5,424 nt of DNA from JAXGVG01 sp040773965 (lineage in GTDB: Bacteria > Pseudomonadota > Alphaproteobacteria > UBA9219), in assembly GCA_040773965.1 (NCBI GenBank), contig JAXGVG010000124.1:1-5424 (forward strand). The letters are read 5' to 3'. Numbering within the stretch: the stretch's first letter is position 1; every line of letters starts with the position of its first letter. The translations under genes and the position numbers were made by a program. Below, in pieces: positions 4,923 through 5,424 of this stretch. The notes under the pieces are model-generated. The model had not been told where the DNA came from. It searched no databases and was given only the letters and a program-made list of their open reading frames with translations.

Positions 4923-4926
4923 CCTC
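4923..4926 (-). promoter_or_regulatory. Ribosome binding site supporting a GTG start
   Basis: The minus strand reads GCGAGG, then TTTTC, then GTG at 4917. The GAGG core and 5-nt spacing support this GTG as the start of the diguanylate cyclase; no ATG lies in frame nearby upstream. Confidence 0.6.
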
Positions 4927-4994
4927 GCGTTAATAGCTTGCCATGGGGCAAAGGGGGGCAATTCCCGGGAAAGCGAAATAGCTTATGACTCGAC

Positions 4995-5022
4995 AGATTA
5001 CCACCCGGTTAAAGCAGGTCAA
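4995..5022 (-). promoter_or_regulatory. Candidate promoter for dgc-uvrD
   Basis: In the 151-nt gap after leuA, the minus strand carries TTGACC (5022-5017; five of six to the -35 consensus). A 16-nt spacer and TAATCT (5000-4995; a weak -10) follow. Transcription would start roughly 70 nt before the GTG. The leader holds a 10-bp palindrome TTCCCGGGAA (4962-4971) and two direct copies of AATAGCTT (4932-4939 and 4977-4984, 45 bp apart); no role is evident. No clear terminator for leuA was found in the gap, so read-through from leuA is also possible. Confidence 0.35.
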
Positions 5023-5068
5023 TGAACCGTTTTTGGCAGGAAAAAGCAGGGGTTAATTAATCCATACT

Positions 5069-5424
5069 TTATGAGGGGTTTCCTCGAATCTGAAGAATAA
5101 CAAGTTTATTCAAGGCATGGATATAAGCACGGGCCGAAGCCACGATCGTATCGGGATGAGCTCCCTTGCCATTGACGATTAGGCCGTTTTCTTCAAGCCT
5201 TACGTTAACTTCCGCCTGAGCGTCTGTTCCGGCCGTTACGGCGCTGACCTGATAGAGCTTAAGCGTCGCCTGATGGGGGACAAGCTCCTTGATCGCGTTG
5301 AAAGCGGCATCGACGGGGCCGTTGCCGGTGGCCGTGGCCGATACGGCCTGGCCGTCTCGCAGGATTTCCAGCGTAGCGCGCGGCGGTTCTTTCGATCCTG
5401 CGTAAACCTCCAGATCGATAAAGC
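5069..5424 (-). CDS. leuA: 2-isopropylmalate synthase, C-terminal part
   Basis: A partial gene, 117 codons plus TAA at 5071-5069; the 5' part lies beyond the right edge. The fragment is the LeuA C-terminal regulatory (allosteric, dimer) domain. Its hallmark ATGNGPVDAAFNAIKELV (31-48 of the fragment) is followed by LKLYQVSAVTAGTDAQAEV (54-72), VNGKGAHPDTIVASARAY (83-100) and ALNKL. In the full enzyme the N-terminal TIM barrel condenses acetyl-CoA with 2-oxoisovalerate, the first committed step of leucine synthesis, and this domain senses leucine. The related citramalate synthase and homocitrate synthase share parts of the fold, but GNGPVDA with TDAQAEV and the LNKL end fits LeuA best. The catalytic domain is not visible here. 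Confidence 0.93.
   Translation of the reverse strand, partial: FIDLEVYAGSKEPPRATLEILRDGQAVSATATGNGPVDAAFNAIKELVPHQATLKLYQVSAVTAGTDAQAEVNVRLEENGLIVNGKGAHPDTIVASARAYIHALNKLVILQIRGNPS

Overview
The window looks like chromosomal DNA of an alphaproteobacterium. The UvrD/PcrA-type helicase has an alphaproteobacterial flavour, the LeuA C-terminal domain is close to the type seen in that class, and an interspersed palindrome at 251-306 has the arms (ATCCCGGA ... TCCGGGAT followed by CCAGTG) common in alphaproteobacterial intergenic repeats. The genus cannot be named from this sequence alone. All supported genes lie on the minus strand, so the window is best read from right to left.

Right to left: (i) 5069-5424 is the 3' end of leuA (2-isopropylmalate synthase, C-terminal leucine-sensing domain), cut by the window edge. 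(ii) A 151-nt gap carries a candidate promoter (TTGACC / TAATCT). (iii) 3853-4917 encodes a soluble GGDEF diguanylate cyclase with a helical N-terminal region. (iv) Only 27 nt later comes uvrD (1567-3825), a full-length superfamily 1A DNA helicase with its C-terminal Tudor-like domain. (v) Overlapping the uvrD stop by 4 nt is an unrecognised ORF (1193-1570). It sits in a region packed with inverted repeats, and its 3' end is frameshifted by a perfect 22-bp tandem duplication. (vi) 445-1073 is a two-gene toxin-antitoxin operon: a HigB/RelE-like toxin first, then an HTH antitoxin overlapping by 4 nt. It has its own promoter and a palindromic operator candidate, and it is visibly AT-richer than uvrD. 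(vii) 1-444 holds no convincing gene. It holds hairpins, a REP-like palindrome, a probable terminator for the toxin-antitoxin operon, and a repeat copy.

The most unusual signal is a pair of about 66-bp direct repeats (365-430 and 1206-1293; 59/66 identical once the 22-bp duplication is set aside) that bracket the toxin-antitoxin operon. Read on the minus strand in the frame of the ORF downstream of uvrD, both copies encode nearly the same peptide (core RGLGPLWRSVHA), and most of their differences are synonymous. This suggests a repeated protein-coding segment rather than a simple insertion-site duplication. The left copy has no start codon and appears to be a remnant. The toxin-antitoxin cassette may therefore have entered, or been carried with, a duplicated gene end. 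The dgc-uvrD pair probably forms one transcription unit, but nothing in the sequence links c-di-GMP signalling to helicase function directly.
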